The notes below the pieces were generated by a model that saw only the letters and a list, made by a program, of their open reading frames with translations, was not told the DNA's origin and did not search any database. A DNA stretch of 64,000 nucleotides from GCA-2748575 sp965222725 (GTDB lineage Bacteria > Pseudomonadota > Gammaproteobacteria > Pseudomonadales > Ketobacteraceae): contig OZ244969.1 of the NCBI GenBank assembly GCA_965222725.1, forward strand, positions 5,084,001 to 5,148,000, in the 5' to 3' direction. This document shows, piece by piece, positions 25,271-33,830 of the stretch. The position numbers and the translations under genes are program-made. How positions within the stretch are numbered: the first letter of the stretch is position 1; every line of letters starts with the position of its first letter.

Positions 25271-26857
25271 ATGGCACAAACCATAGAGAAGTTACCCATA
25301 GCAGTACCCAAGGTTGAGCGGACGCGGCATGTTCTGATCGATTCCTCCCCGAAACGAATCGCGAAAGAAATCTACGACCTGCCCTACGCGGATGTACCCT
25401 GTGCATTAACCCTGGCGCGACAAAAGCTACGAACCATCAATCGCTTTTACCTGAACGGCAGCAAGCGCGAAGCCGCCTGCGAGCCGTTTAATTACGCCTT
25501 TTCCAAATTTATCGATTATTACCGCTCCTTTCATCAGGCAGCCCGTTTCAGTCGTCAGCCGGCAGAAGAAGACCTGATGGAAATGTCCCAGTTCACTCAG
25601 GAACTGGCTTACAGCTACAAGTTGGCATTCCTCGACTATTACGAAAAGAAAGGCAAACACACGGAAATTGCCCGCAGCCTTTACACGGCCCTGTACTATC
25701 TGGGGCAATCGATGCTGCAAAGTTACGAACAAAACCTGTGGCAAAGCCCGCGGCTATGGCAGGAAGTTCATTGCCTGTACCGTATTGCAGAAGAAGCCGG
25801 TTACCTGGGCCAGGAAATTCCGTCGGCAGCACCCACGCCCCGCCCGCTCACCATTGAAGGCCTGTACACACAGATCCTGCTAACGGCGTTAGCGGACCCC
25901 TACCAGCTGCAACAAGGCAGCCACTGGCTGGTTTATGACTATGCCGGTCGCTGGGCTCACGAAACCTATCTGTTCAAACCGACGGATATTGAAGAGCTTA
26001 ATTACGGTTTTGCACTGCGCCTGGATGCTTCCAAGCCCCCGTTATCCATTCGCAAACTGCCGGCCCAGATTCACCCCATGCTGCGTTTTCTGATTACCGA
26101 AAAACTGGTATTCAAGATCGACGACCAGCTGACCGGGCTGAAATCCGGCCAGCCGGTACGCATAACCGGGTTGCGCGAAGAAGGGTTGAACCGCAACCTC
26201 TGGGTTGAAACCCTGCAGCACCTGCGCAAGCACTGGGGCGAAAAACCCCAGCGTACCTCCCGCCGGCAATCAGCAACAGACATTCCTGAACCCTGCACCG
26301 TGGTATGGGGACTGATGGAAATTCATAAAATGCTGAACCCGCAGGCTCGCCAGCAGGCAAAAATTCTGAACAAACCCCTGTCCCTGAAAAACCGCATCAG
26401 TGCCACCAAAACCAATGAAAGTCACGCCGGTATTGGCCTGACATTCCCGGAAAAAACACTGGAACAATTACAGATTGGCCAGTTGATCGCCTGGGTACGG
26501 CAGCGCAACGGCAAAACCATTTTCGAACTGGGCACAGTGCAATGGGTGGCCACCAGTCATCAGAACACCCTGCAGTGCGGTATCAGGAAAATCCCCTATA
26601 AAGCCAGAGCGGTGGAGATTTTTGCCGACAAGGATCAGAACACCGATCGGCCGGGATTGCTGTTAGCCCTGCCCTATGATGAATACCAGATCATCGCCCC
26701 CAGCCTGTTTCTGAAAATGGGGGATCAGGCCACCGTGCACACCCTGGTGAATGAGCAGTGGCATGACGTGGTGATTGAAGGCCATGCACGCAATACCGAT
26801 TATGTGAACGTGCTGGATGTTTCCCTGAAAACCCGCTCACCCTTTGGAGGACTCTGA
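25271..26857 (+). CDS. PilZ-like domain protein of unknown function
   Basis: A 528-residue cytoplasmic protein with no signal or membrane segment. The N-terminal ~300 residues look helical (Tyr/Leu/Gln-rich) and match no family I know. The C-terminal part (about 360-528) looks like a beta-barrel and contains NESHAGIGL (382-390), fitting the (D/N)xSxxGxG half of the PilZ c-di-GMP site; the RxxxR half is not clear (only R375 nearby). It may bind c-di-GMP made by neighbouring cyclases or be an atypical, non-binding PilZ. GGAAG precedes the ATG. Confidence 0.6.
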   Translation: MAQTIEKLPIAVPKVERTRHVLIDSSPKRIAKEIYDLPYADVPCALTLARQKLRTINRFYLNGSKREAACEPFNYAFSKFIDYYRSFHQAARFSRQPAEEDLMEMSQFTQELAYSYKLAFLDYYEKKGKHTEIARSLYTALYYLGQSMLQSYEQNLWQSPRLWQEVHCLYRIAEEAGYLGQEIPSAAPTPRPLTIEGLYTQILLTALADPYQLQQGSHWLVYDYAGRWAHETYLFKPTDIEELNYGFALRLDASKPPLSIRKLPAQIHPMLRFLITEKLVFKIDDQLTGLKSGQPVRITGLREEGLNRNLWVETLQHLRKHWGEKPQRTSRRQSATDIPEPCTVVWGLMEIHKMLNPQARQQAKILNKPLSLKNRISATKTNESHAGIGLTFPEKTLEQLQIGQLIAWVRQRNGKTIFELGTVQWVATSHQNTLQCGIRKIPYKARAVEIFADKDQNTDRPGLLLALPYDEYQIIAPSLFLKMGDQATVHTLVNEQWHDVVIEGHARNTDYVNVLDVSLKTRSPFGGL

Positions 26858-26891
26858 ACTCTAGATAGTCCACACAGAGTCCATCACAGAT

Positions 26892-26920
26892 TTGGCCCCG
26901 GTCCCAAAGCACTATAAAAT
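26892..26920 (+). promoter_or_regulatory. Candidate promoter of the arsC-to-DUF58 gene run
   Basis: TTGGCC (26892-26897) and TAAAAT (26915-26920) are 17 bases apart, 33 bases before the arsC-like ATG. Of the two possible -10 readings (TATAAA overlaps), either is close to consensus. It could drive the whole run of nine plus-strand genes. Confidence 0.45.
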
Positions 26921-26953
26921 AGCGCCAACTCTGATGTAACCGAAGGCTAATGT

Positions 26954-27301
26954 ATGGCGATCAAAATCTATCACAATCCGCGCTGCTCAAAATCCCGCCA
27001 AACGCTGCAATTATTGCAGGACAAAGGCATAGAGCCGGAAGTGATTCTGTATCTGGAAAACCCACCCTCAAAATCCGCCCTTAAAAAGCTGCTGAAATCC
27101 CTGGATATGAAAGCCCGGGACCTGATGCGCAAAAAAGAAGCGGAATACAAAGACAATAATCTGGCCGACGAAGCGCTTAAGGAAGATGACCTGATTGCCG
27201 CCATGATCGAGCACCCCAAGCTGATCGAGCGCCCTATTGTCGTTAATGGCGACAAGGCCGCCCTTGGCCGCCCACCGGAAAACGTGCTGGAAATCGTTTG
27301 A
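26954..27301 (+). CDS. ArsC/Spx-family reductase (arsenate reductase-like)
   Basis: A 115-residue thioredoxin-fold protein of the glutaredoxin-linked ArsC family. The HNPRCSKSRQTL motif has the catalytic Cys at residue 11, and the conserved arginine region is IERPIVVNG. Relatives include the YfgD subgroup, which is not shown to reduce arsenate, so the substrate is uncertain. No arsR or arsB is nearby, which argues against an arsenic operon. It is first in a closely spaced run (27 bases to wrbA). Confidence 0.85.
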   Translation: MAIKIYHNPRCSKSRQTLQLLQDKGIEPEVILYLENPPSKSALKKLLKSLDMKARDLMRKKEAEYKDNNLADEALKEDDLIAAMIEHPKLIERPIVVNGDKAALGRPPENVLEIV

Positions 27302-27328
27302 ACGAATCTTTAGCAGGATAAAAAAGCC

Positions 27329-27934
27329 ATGAGCCGGATTCTGGTACTCTATTACAGCCGCCAGGGCAGCACCGCTGCCATGGCCAAACAGGTGGCAAGA
27401 GGCGTGGAAGAAGCCAGCAGTGCGGAAGCCATTCTGCGCACAGTACCGCCGGTTTCCGCCACCTGCGAAGCAACGCAAGCCGATATCCCCGCCGATGGCC
27501 CGCCCTATGTGACTCTGGACGATCTGTCCGCATGCGATGGTCTGATTCTGGGATCACCCACCCGATTTGGCAATATGGCCGCACCACTCAAGTATTTTCT
27601 GGATCAAACCGGCAGCCAGTGGATGAGCGGTGTGCTGACCGGCAAACCGGCAGCGGCATTCACCTCCACCGGCAGTTTACATGGCGGCCAGGAAACCACA
27701 CTGCTCACCATGATGATGCCCCTGCTGCATCACGGTATGGTGATTGTGGGCCTGCCCTACAAAAACGCCGAGCTGATGGACACCCACAGCGGCGGAACGC
27801 CCTATGGCCCCAGTCACTGGGCTACCCCCGATGGCAGCCGGGCACTGGATGACACCGAAGCCAGACTCTGCCGGGCTCTGGGAAAACGGGTAGCACAAGC
27901 CGCAAACTCACTGAAACAAAGCAACTTTGAGTAG
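27329..27934 (+). CDS. wrbA: NAD(P)H:quinone oxidoreductase WrbA
   Basis: Flavodoxin-like FMN enzyme that reduces quinones by two electrons. The N-terminal phosphate loop is YYSRQGSTAAMA, the flavin-site loops are SPTRFGNMAAPLK and FTSTGSLHGGQETT, and the C-terminus has SGGTPYGPSHWA. 201 residues, the normal size. It follows the arsC-like gene and runs into DUF2069 with five intervening bases. Confidence 0.94.
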   Translation: MSRILVLYYSRQGSTAAMAKQVARGVEEASSAEAILRTVPPVSATCEATQADIPADGPPYVTLDDLSACDGLILGSPTRFGNMAAPLKYFLDQTGSQWMSGVLTGKPAAAFTSTGSLHGGQETTLLTMMMPLLHHGMVIVGLPYKNAELMDTHSGGTPYGPSHWATPDGSRALDDTEARLCRALGKRVAQAANSLKQSNFE

Positions 27935-27939
27935 TATTC

Positions 27940-28335
27940 ATGTCTGACAATTCCTTCAACGACACCACGGCGCTGAAAAGAAAAGCCAATATCAGTCATC
28001 AGCTGACCCTGATCTTTCTGCTGGCCAGCCTGGCGTTGTTTGCTCTCTGGTATCTGCTGATCCAGCCGCCGGTTAAAGCCTCTCCCTGGCTGATTGCCCT
28101 GTTTCATATTATTCCGATCGCACTGTTTTTACCGGGCATTATCAAACGCAATCCCCGTACTTATATCTGGCTGTGCTTTTTTATCCTGTTGTATTTTTGC
28201 GAAGGCGTTATCAACGCCTTTCTGCTGCCCATGGTTCAAGGCTGGCTGGGGCTGGCGGAAAGCCTGTTAATTACTGCACTTTTTATCGCAGCCATGTATG
28301 CTGCCCGTTGGAATAAACAGCTGCAAAAACAATAA
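27940..28335 (+). CDS. DUF2069 inner-membrane protein
   Basis: A 131-residue protein with four hydrophobic segments (about 25-45, 52-68, 75-95, 103-122) and a basic C-terminus, matching the DUF2069 family, which is commonly found next to wrbA. Function unknown. It is translationally close to wrbA and 13 bases upstream of the RDD gene. Confidence 0.8.
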   Translation: MSDNSFNDTTALKRKANISHQLTLIFLLASLALFALWYLLIQPPVKASPWLIALFHIIPIALFLPGIIKRNPRTYIWLCFFILLYFCEGVINAFLLPMVQGWLGLAESLLITALFIAAMYAARWNKQLQKQ

Positions 28336-28348
28336 AGCAAGGATGTGA

Positions 28349-29029
28349 ATGCTCGACACTTACCAGCAACTGGAAACCCCTGAAAGTATCGACCTGGAGT
28401 TAAGGATAGCCGGGCCGGTTGTGCGGGTTCTGGCGTTCGCCATCGACCTGCTGATCAGAACCGTATTTCTGATTGTGGCCAACATGGTACTGGTGTTCGC
28501 CGAGAAAGTCGGCATTGCCATTATGCTGATCCTGGCCTTTGTGGTGGAGTGGTTCTACCCGGTGGTTTTTGAAGTGATGCGACAGGGTCAGACACCGGGC
28601 AAACGCACCATGGGCATTCTGGTGATTCACGACAATGGCACCCCCATCAGCTGGACCAGCTCGGTTATACGCAACCTGCTGCGCTTTGTGGATTTTCTCC
28701 CGATTGGTTATGTGCTGGGCCTGATTACCATGGTATGTAACCGCCATTTCAAACGCATGGGGGATCTCGCCGCCGGCACTATGGTGATCTATCAGCGGGA
28801 AAAACCCCGGCAAACCCAGATTCAACCGGCTACCCCTCTCGCCCCCGGCTACGCGCTGACGCTCGATGAACAGCGGGCATTTATCAATTTTGCCGAACGG
28901 CAGTCATCGCTCACCACAGACCGCCAGCAGGAAATTGCCAATCACCTGGCCCCCGTGCTGAAGGAAGAAAACCAGGCCGCCGTTGACAAGATCGTCCGCA
29001 TTGCCAACTGGCTCAAGGGGGCACGATGA
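28349..29029 (+). CDS. RDD family membrane protein
   Basis: A 226-residue protein whose N-terminal RDD domain (RVLAFAIDLLIRT, then RQGQTPGKRTMGILV and FKRMGDLAAGTMVIY) has about three membrane segments. The C-terminal ~75 residues are soluble and helical. The role is unproven; RDD proteins are thought to move or sense ions or small solutes, and some link to MoxR systems. First gene of the RDD/SpoIIM/DUF4129/DUF4350/MoxR/DUF58 block; overlaps the SpoIIM gene by four bases. Confidence 0.88.
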   Translation: MLDTYQQLETPESIDLELRIAGPVVRVLAFAIDLLIRTVFLIVANMVLVFAEKVGIAIMLILAFVVEWFYPVVFEVMRQGQTPGKRTMGILVIHDNGTPISWTSSVIRNLLRFVDFLPIGYVLGLITMVCNRHFKRMGDLAAGTMVIYQREKPRQTQIQPATPLAPGYALTLDEQRAFINFAERQSSLTTDRQQEIANHLAPVLKEENQAAVDKIVRIANWLKGAR

Positions 29030-30000
29030 AACAGCAGCTGTTTGAAGAAAAATATCAGGCGGGCTGGGTCAAATTCCGTGAACAGTTGCTGGTACTGGAA
29101 GGCCATGCGGACAACGCCATCAGCCTGGGGCAGTTCGCACAGCAGTATCGCAAAATCTGTTACGATCTGGCGCTGGCAAAAGAGCGTCATTACAGCCCGC
29201 AACTGGTGGACTTTCTGAATGACCTGGCACTACGGGGCCACCAGCAGCTGTACCAAAGTGATAACACCGGCCTGTGGCATCGGTTTCTGAGCTTTGTGTT
29301 AACCGGCTTTCCCAGAGCCGTGCGCACCGAATGGAAAATGGTATTGCTGGGATTGGGACTGTTCTATCTGCCGGGCCTGCTGTTTGGCGCACTGATTTAT
29401 TATTACCCTTCCCTGGCGTTCAGCTTTTTCAGCCCTGAACAGGTCAGCCAGTTTTCCCAGATGTACAACCCGGCCCTGCATGATTCCATGCGGGAAGCCC
29501 GCGGCTCATCCGACGACCTGTACATGTTCGGCTTCTATATCAAAAATAACATCACTATCGGTTTTCAAACCTTTGCCGGCGGTATTCTGGTGGGGTTGGG
29601 TTCGCTGTTCTTTCTGATTTATAACGGCCTGGCCATTGGTGGCGTGGCAGGTTACCTGACGCATCTGGGGTATATCGACAGTTTTTACTCCTTTGTTATC
29701 GGTCATGGCTCTTTCGAATTAACCGCCATCGGCATTGCCGGTGCTGCGGGTATGAAAATGGGGTTTGCCCTGATTATGCCCGGCCCCCTGTCACGGCGGC
29801 AGGCATTGCTGCAAAATGCCAAACAGGCAATACCACTGGTGTATGGCGTTATTCTGTTTTTATTAATTGCCGCCTTTATTGAAGCTTTCTGGTCACCCGC
29901 GTCCACTATTCCCGACACCGTAAAATACTGGGTGGGTGGCGGCCTCTGGCTGTTCGTTGCTCTGTACCTGTTGTTGGCCGGGCGGGAGCGTACCTCATGA
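29026..30000 (+). CDS. SpoIIM-family (stage II sporulation protein M-like) membrane protein
   Basis: A 324-residue protein with a soluble N-terminus (about 1-100) and a SpoIIM-like region of about six membrane helices (FYLPGLLFGALIYYY, FAGGILVGLGSLFFLIYNGL, ITGH-type loop FVIGHGSFELTAIGIAGAAG). The organism is not a spore former; SpoIIM-like proteins in Gram-negatives are widespread in MoxR loci with unknown function. It overlaps its neighbours on both sides by four bases, so the block is tightly coupled. Confidence 0.85.
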   Translation: MKQQLFEEKYQAGWVKFREQLLVLEGHADNAISLGQFAQQYRKICYDLALAKERHYSPQLVDFLNDLALRGHQQLYQSDNTGLWHRFLSFVLTGFPRAVRTEWKMVLLGLGLFYLPGLLFGALIYYYPSLAFSFFSPEQVSQFSQMYNPALHDSMREARGSSDDLYMFGFYIKNNITIGFQTFAGGILVGLGSLFFLIYNGLAIGGVAGYLTHLGYIDSFYSFVIGHGSFELTAIGIAGAAGMKMGFALIMPGPLSRRQALLQNAKQAIPLVYGVILFLLIAAFIEAFWSPASTIPDTVKYWVGGGLWLFVALYLLLAGRERTS

Positions 30001-31520
30001 ACCTGAGCCAGACCACCGCCAGCATTCGCCCCCGTAATCCTTATGAAGCCATCGACCTGGGTGCCAGTATGGTGCGCAGTTGGTGGAAGGAACTCTGGGC
30101 GCTCTGGTTCGCGGTTTCTCTGCCGTTTGTCATCAGCATCTGGTTTGGCATGTATCAGTATCGCGAATGGGCACTGTTGCTGCTCTGGTGGTGCAAGCCC
30201 CTGTGGGAAACCGTGCTGCTGCATTTTATTGCGGAAAAACTTTTCCAGAAGAATACTCCGGCACGGGAAGTACTGCGCAAGGCACCCCGGCTGATGCTTC
30301 ACGATATCGTTCTGAAAATGACATTGCGCCGGATTAGTATCACCCGCTCATTTGATATGCCGGTGAGTGAACTGGAAAGGCTCAGCGGCACTGCGCGAAA
30401 CAAACGCCTGAACGTATTGCACCGCACCAGCAGCTCAGCGGCAATCTGGCTCACGGTGGTTGGCGCTCATCTGGAATCCCTGATGGGGCTGGCGGTACTG
30501 ATGCTGATCTGGATGTTTATCCCTGAATATATCGCCATGGAAATGGACGTATGGGATTTCCTGCTCAGCGACGACTACGGTTTTCTCGGTTTCCTGATCG
30601 GTTACCTGGTAATGAGCGCCATGGGGCCTTTTTACGTCGCATCCGGTTTCAGCCTCTACATTAATCGCCGTACCATTCTGGAAGGCTGGGACATTGAATT
30701 GCGATTCAAACAACTGGCAACCCGACTGAACGAAGCAGCCAGTAAAAGCGCAGCGGTTATGGTAGCCGTTCTGCTTTTGTCTGCCGGTATATTCCAGGCT
30801 GCGCCCGCGTACGCCAATTATGTGGAAATCAGCCCGGAAAAAGCTGAACAATACCTTCCCAAAGAAAGCCGCAACGACATTATTGAGGTCATGGAATCCG
30901 ATGCCTTCAACCGCATCAAGGATGATGAAATTCTGCTGCCGAAAAACCGCGATCTGGAAACGGTCGAGGAAGATCCCGATTCCGAATTTCTTGAGGCCCT
31001 GTTCAAGTTTTTCCGTTTTGTTGCCCAGAGTATCGAGATCATTCTCTGGGGTCTGGCCATTGCGCTGGTGGTTTATCTGCTGATCAAGCTGAACCAGTAC
31101 CGCCTTACCCGGAGCAAGGGGCCACGCACCCGAATTCGGGAAAAAGCACCGGATACCCTGTTCGGCCTGGATATCCGCCGTGAATCCCTGCCGGAGGATA
31201 TTATCGGCAGTGCCCGCGCCCTGTGGCAACAGCAACAGTACCGCGAGGCCTACAGCATTCTTTACCGGGGAGCACTGGTGTTTATTGCCCACGAAAAACA
31301 GGTGCCCCTCCATGAAAGCTTTACCGAAGAAGAATGCGTGCAGAGTTTTCACCAGCAGGACGACGGCCTGCAACCCCTGTTTTTTGCCCAGCTGACCCAG
31401 CAATGGCAAATGGTGGCTTACGGGCATCAGGTGCCGGAAGTCAGTATTTTTGAAACCACCTGCGAAGGCTGGCAATTCCATTTTATGGAAAACGATTCCG
31501 GAGGCGCTGATGAGCAGTAA
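29997..31520 (+). CDS. DUF4129-containing membrane protein
   Basis: A 507-residue protein with several membrane helices (about 32-65, 150-185, 200-225, 245-262, and a helix near 345-365), a periplasmic-looking loop (about 270-340), and a C-terminal cytoplasmic DUF4129 domain (about 400-470, RESLPEDIIGSARALW and QYREAYSILYRGALVF). DUF4129 is known mainly from MoxR/DUF58/transglutaminase loci and has no proven function. Its last 11 bases overlap the next gene's start. Confidence 0.8.
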   Translation: MNLSQTTASIRPRNPYEAIDLGASMVRSWWKELWALWFAVSLPFVISIWFGMYQYREWALLLLWWCKPLWETVLLHFIAEKLFQKNTPAREVLRKAPRLMLHDIVLKMTLRRISITRSFDMPVSELERLSGTARNKRLNVLHRTSSSAAIWLTVVGAHLESLMGLAVLMLIWMFIPEYIAMEMDVWDFLLSDDYGFLGFLIGYLVMSAMGPFYVASGFSLYINRRTILEGWDIELRFKQLATRLNEAASKSAAVMVAVLLLSAGIFQAAPAYANYVEISPEKAEQYLPKESRNDIIEVMESDAFNRIKDDEILLPKNRDLETVEEDPDSEFLEALFKFFRFVAQSIEIILWGLAIALVVYLLIKLNQYRLTRSKGPRTRIREKAPDTLFGLDIRRESLPEDIIGSARALWQQQQYREAYSILYRGALVFIAHEKQVPLHESFTEEECVQSFHQQDDGLQPLFFAQLTQQWQMVAYGHQVPEVSIFETTCEGWQFHFMENDSGGADEQ

Positions 31521-32808
31521 CGATCAGAACCGCTGGCATAATTACGGCATCGTTATTGCCATTCTCGTTTTGCTGGGCGGCCTGCTGTATCTGATCAGCA
31601 ACCAGTTTGAACGGGTGAAAACCACCATCAATATGGGTTATACCCTGGAAGCCATTCAAAACCGCTATCTTGCTGCCCAGCATTATCTGGAGCGTCAGTC
31701 CATTCCCTCCGCCACTGCTGTGGATATTGCTTCTGCATGGGATCAGCTACAGGACAAAGATGCACTGTTGATACTGAACACCCGACTGATTCCCGAACCC
31801 TATCACGAAAAACTCATGGACTGGGTGGCAGACGGTGGCCATTTGATAGTAACCGCACAGAATTACTGGAGCGAGGACTACGCAGAAAGTGGTGACCCCT
31901 TCCTGGATCAGCTGGGCGTGGAAATGTACGACGTGATTGAAGAAGAAGTAGAAGCCATCGGCCAGTCGGCCGGTGAAGCCCTGCAGGAAATGATGTCGGA
32001 AACCGAAGCGGAAATAAACGAAGCGTTAAATGAAAATGCAGACGACGAAGCCAAAACCACGGAAGCCGCCCAGTGCGATGTGTACGGCTACTCCCGGCTG
32101 ACGCTTTTGAACTATGCCGAGAGCTACGCCGAAAACCATGCCGACCAGCGACAGCCATTGCAAGTGCAGTTCGGCAGCTTCGCCCATCTTTACGACGCCA
32201 GCGGTAACGCCCTGACACCGGATATTTATTACCCCAATCAGCTGCTGCAATACCCGGTGGGCCAGGGCATGATCACCACCCTGACCAGTCATCAAATGTG
32301 GTCCAACAGTAATATCGGCTGGTACGATCATGCCTACTTTCTGTGGCTGCTGGTGCAGAACGCCGAAAAAGTCTGGTTTATCTTCGACCGGGATTCTGAT
32401 TCCCTGTTCAGTCTGATGGGTGAGCATTTACTGGAACCCATGTCTGCCGGTTTACTTCTGCTGGCGCTCTGGCTCTGGTACCGTGCCAAACGTTTCGGCC
32501 CGATCCGTCCGGAACCCCAGCTGGCACGCCGCAGCCTGATGGAACACCTGTTGGCCAGCGCCCGGTTCAACTGGCGCCATCAACAGATTCAACCCATGGT
32601 GCAAAAGCAGCGGGAAGACATCAAGCAGCTGTTTATCCGTCGCCACGGCAAACATCATCAGGAAGACTTTATAATCACCACGCTGGCAAAAAGCAGCGAT
32701 CTGACACCCGAACAGGTACGCTGGGCACTGCTGGCCGAGCTGCCGGAACGGGAGCAGGAATTCAGCCAGCTAATACGACTACTGCAACGCTTAAGGAACG
32801 CGGTATGA
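31510..32808 (+). CDS. DUF4350 domain membrane protein
   Basis: A 432-residue protein. A membrane helix (about 12-30) is followed by an extracytoplasmic alpha/beta domain like DUF4350/GldG-type folds (LLILNTRLI, WVADGGHLIVTAQNYW), an acidic insertion (about 135-180), a second helix (about 312-332, LLLLALWLWYRAKRFGPI), and a soluble tail. The ATG at 31510 follows GGAGG closely and is preferred over the in-frame codon at 31450, which would lie deep in the previous gene. Function unknown. Confidence 0.8.
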   Translation: MSSNDQNRWHNYGIVIAILVLLGGLLYLISNQFERVKTTINMGYTLEAIQNRYLAAQHYLERQSIPSATAVDIASAWDQLQDKDALLILNTRLIPEPYHEKLMDWVADGGHLIVTAQNYWSEDYAESGDPFLDQLGVEMYDVIEEEVEAIGQSAGEALQEMMSETEAEINEALNENADDEAKTTEAAQCDVYGYSRLTLLNYAESYAENHADQRQPLQVQFGSFAHLYDASGNALTPDIYYPNQLLQYPVGQGMITTLTSHQMWSNSNIGWYDHAYFLWLLVQNAEKVWFIFDRDSDSLFSLMGEHLLEPMSAGLLLLALWLWYRAKRFGPIRPEPQLARRSLMEHLLASARFNWRHQQIQPMVQKQREDIKQLFIRRHGKHHQEDFIITTLAKSSDLTPEQVRWALLAELPEREQEFSQLIRLLQRLRNAV

Positions 32809-33827
32809 GCGACGATAACTTCTTTGAAGACAATGACAGCCCCATAGAGGCAGCACCTCATCAGGAAAACCCGGTCCACCAGGCAAGTACCACCGTTGAT
32901 GATATTCGCCAGCAGATTCAGAAGGTCATGGTGGGTCAGCGGGACGTGGTTGAACAGGTACTGGCAGCCCTGTTTTCTTCCGGGCATGTGTTGATTGAAG
33001 GGGTACCCGGGCTGGGTAAAACCTTACTGGTAAAAGCCCTGGCCCGCTGTTTCAACGGCCAGTTCCGCCGTATTCAGTTTACGCCGGACCTGATGCCCTC
33101 GGATGTGACCGGCCATGCCATGTACGACATGAAGACCGAGCAATTCAAAATTCGTAAAGGGCCCGCCTTTACCAACCTGCTACTGGCGGACGAAATCAAC
33201 CGTGCGCCTGCCAAAACCCAGGCCGCCCTGCTGGAAGTCATGCAGGAAAAACAGATCACCATCGAAGGCAAACCGTTCAAAGCGCAATTACCTTTTATGG
33301 TGCTGGCCACCCAGAACCCCATTGAGCAGGAAGGTACCTACCCCCTGCCGGAAGCGGAACTGGATCGCTTTATGATGAAAGTGCTGATCGATTACCCCAG
33401 CCTGTCAGAAGAAGTGATGCTGGCCAAACAGGTTACCACCGGCAAGGCTCACGACAGCCTGAGTGTGGATGATATTGAAGCCGTGGCCAGCGGCGAACAG
33501 ATTCTTGCCCTGCAAAAACTGACAGCAGAAATCCAGGTGGATGCGGCGGTGTTTGAATACGCAGCCAAAATTGCGCGCAACACGCGGGAATGGCACAGCT
33601 TTTCTCTGGGGGCAGGCCCCCGGGCCACCATTGCCCTGATTCGTGTTGGCCGCGCTTATGCGCTGCTGAACGGCCGGGATTTTGTGACCCCCAATGATAT
33701 CAAGCAGGCCGCTCTGCCGGTGTTGCGTCACCGGGTGGCACTCACCGCTGAAATGGAAATTGAAGGGGTGGGCATTGATACCGCACTGACGCAGATGCTC
33801 GATGAAATCGACGCACCGCGGGTTTAA
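32805..33827 (+). CDS. MoxR-family AAA+ ATPase
   Basis: A 340-residue AAA+ chaperone-like ATPase of the MoxR class. Walker A is GVPGLGKTLLVKAL, Walker B LLADEINRAPAK, sensor 1 lies in VLATQNPIEQEGTYPLPEAELDRF, and sensor 2 is near the C-terminus. MoxR proteins help mature or insert cofactors into partner proteins, often with a von Willebrand-type partner. That partner here is probably the DUF58 protein encoded three bases downstream. It overlaps DUF4350 by four bases. Confidence 0.95.
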   Translation: MSDDNFFEDNDSPIEAAPHQENPVHQASTTVDDIRQQIQKVMVGQRDVVEQVLAALFSSGHVLIEGVPGLGKTLLVKALARCFNGQFRRIQFTPDLMPSDVTGHAMYDMKTEQFKIRKGPAFTNLLLADEINRAPAKTQAALLEVMQEKQITIEGKPFKAQLPFMVLATQNPIEQEGTYPLPEAELDRFMMKVLIDYPSLSEEVMLAKQVTTGKAHDSLSVDDIEAVASGEQILALQKLTAEIQVDAAVFEYAAKIARNTREWHSFSLGAGPRATIALIRVGRAYALLNGRDFVTPNDIKQAALPVLRHRVALTAEMEIEGVGIDTALTQMLDEIDAPRV

Positions 33828-33830
33828 ACC

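Noticed and set aside
26954..27301. An arsenic resistance operon
   Set aside because: Only an ArsC/YfgD-like gene is present; no arsR, arsB or acr3 lies near, and the neighbour is wrbA.
30435..31481. A 348-codon minus-strand frame opposite the DUF4129 gene
   Set aside because: Antisense to a gene that is tightly coupled to its neighbours; no motif or upstream site supports it.
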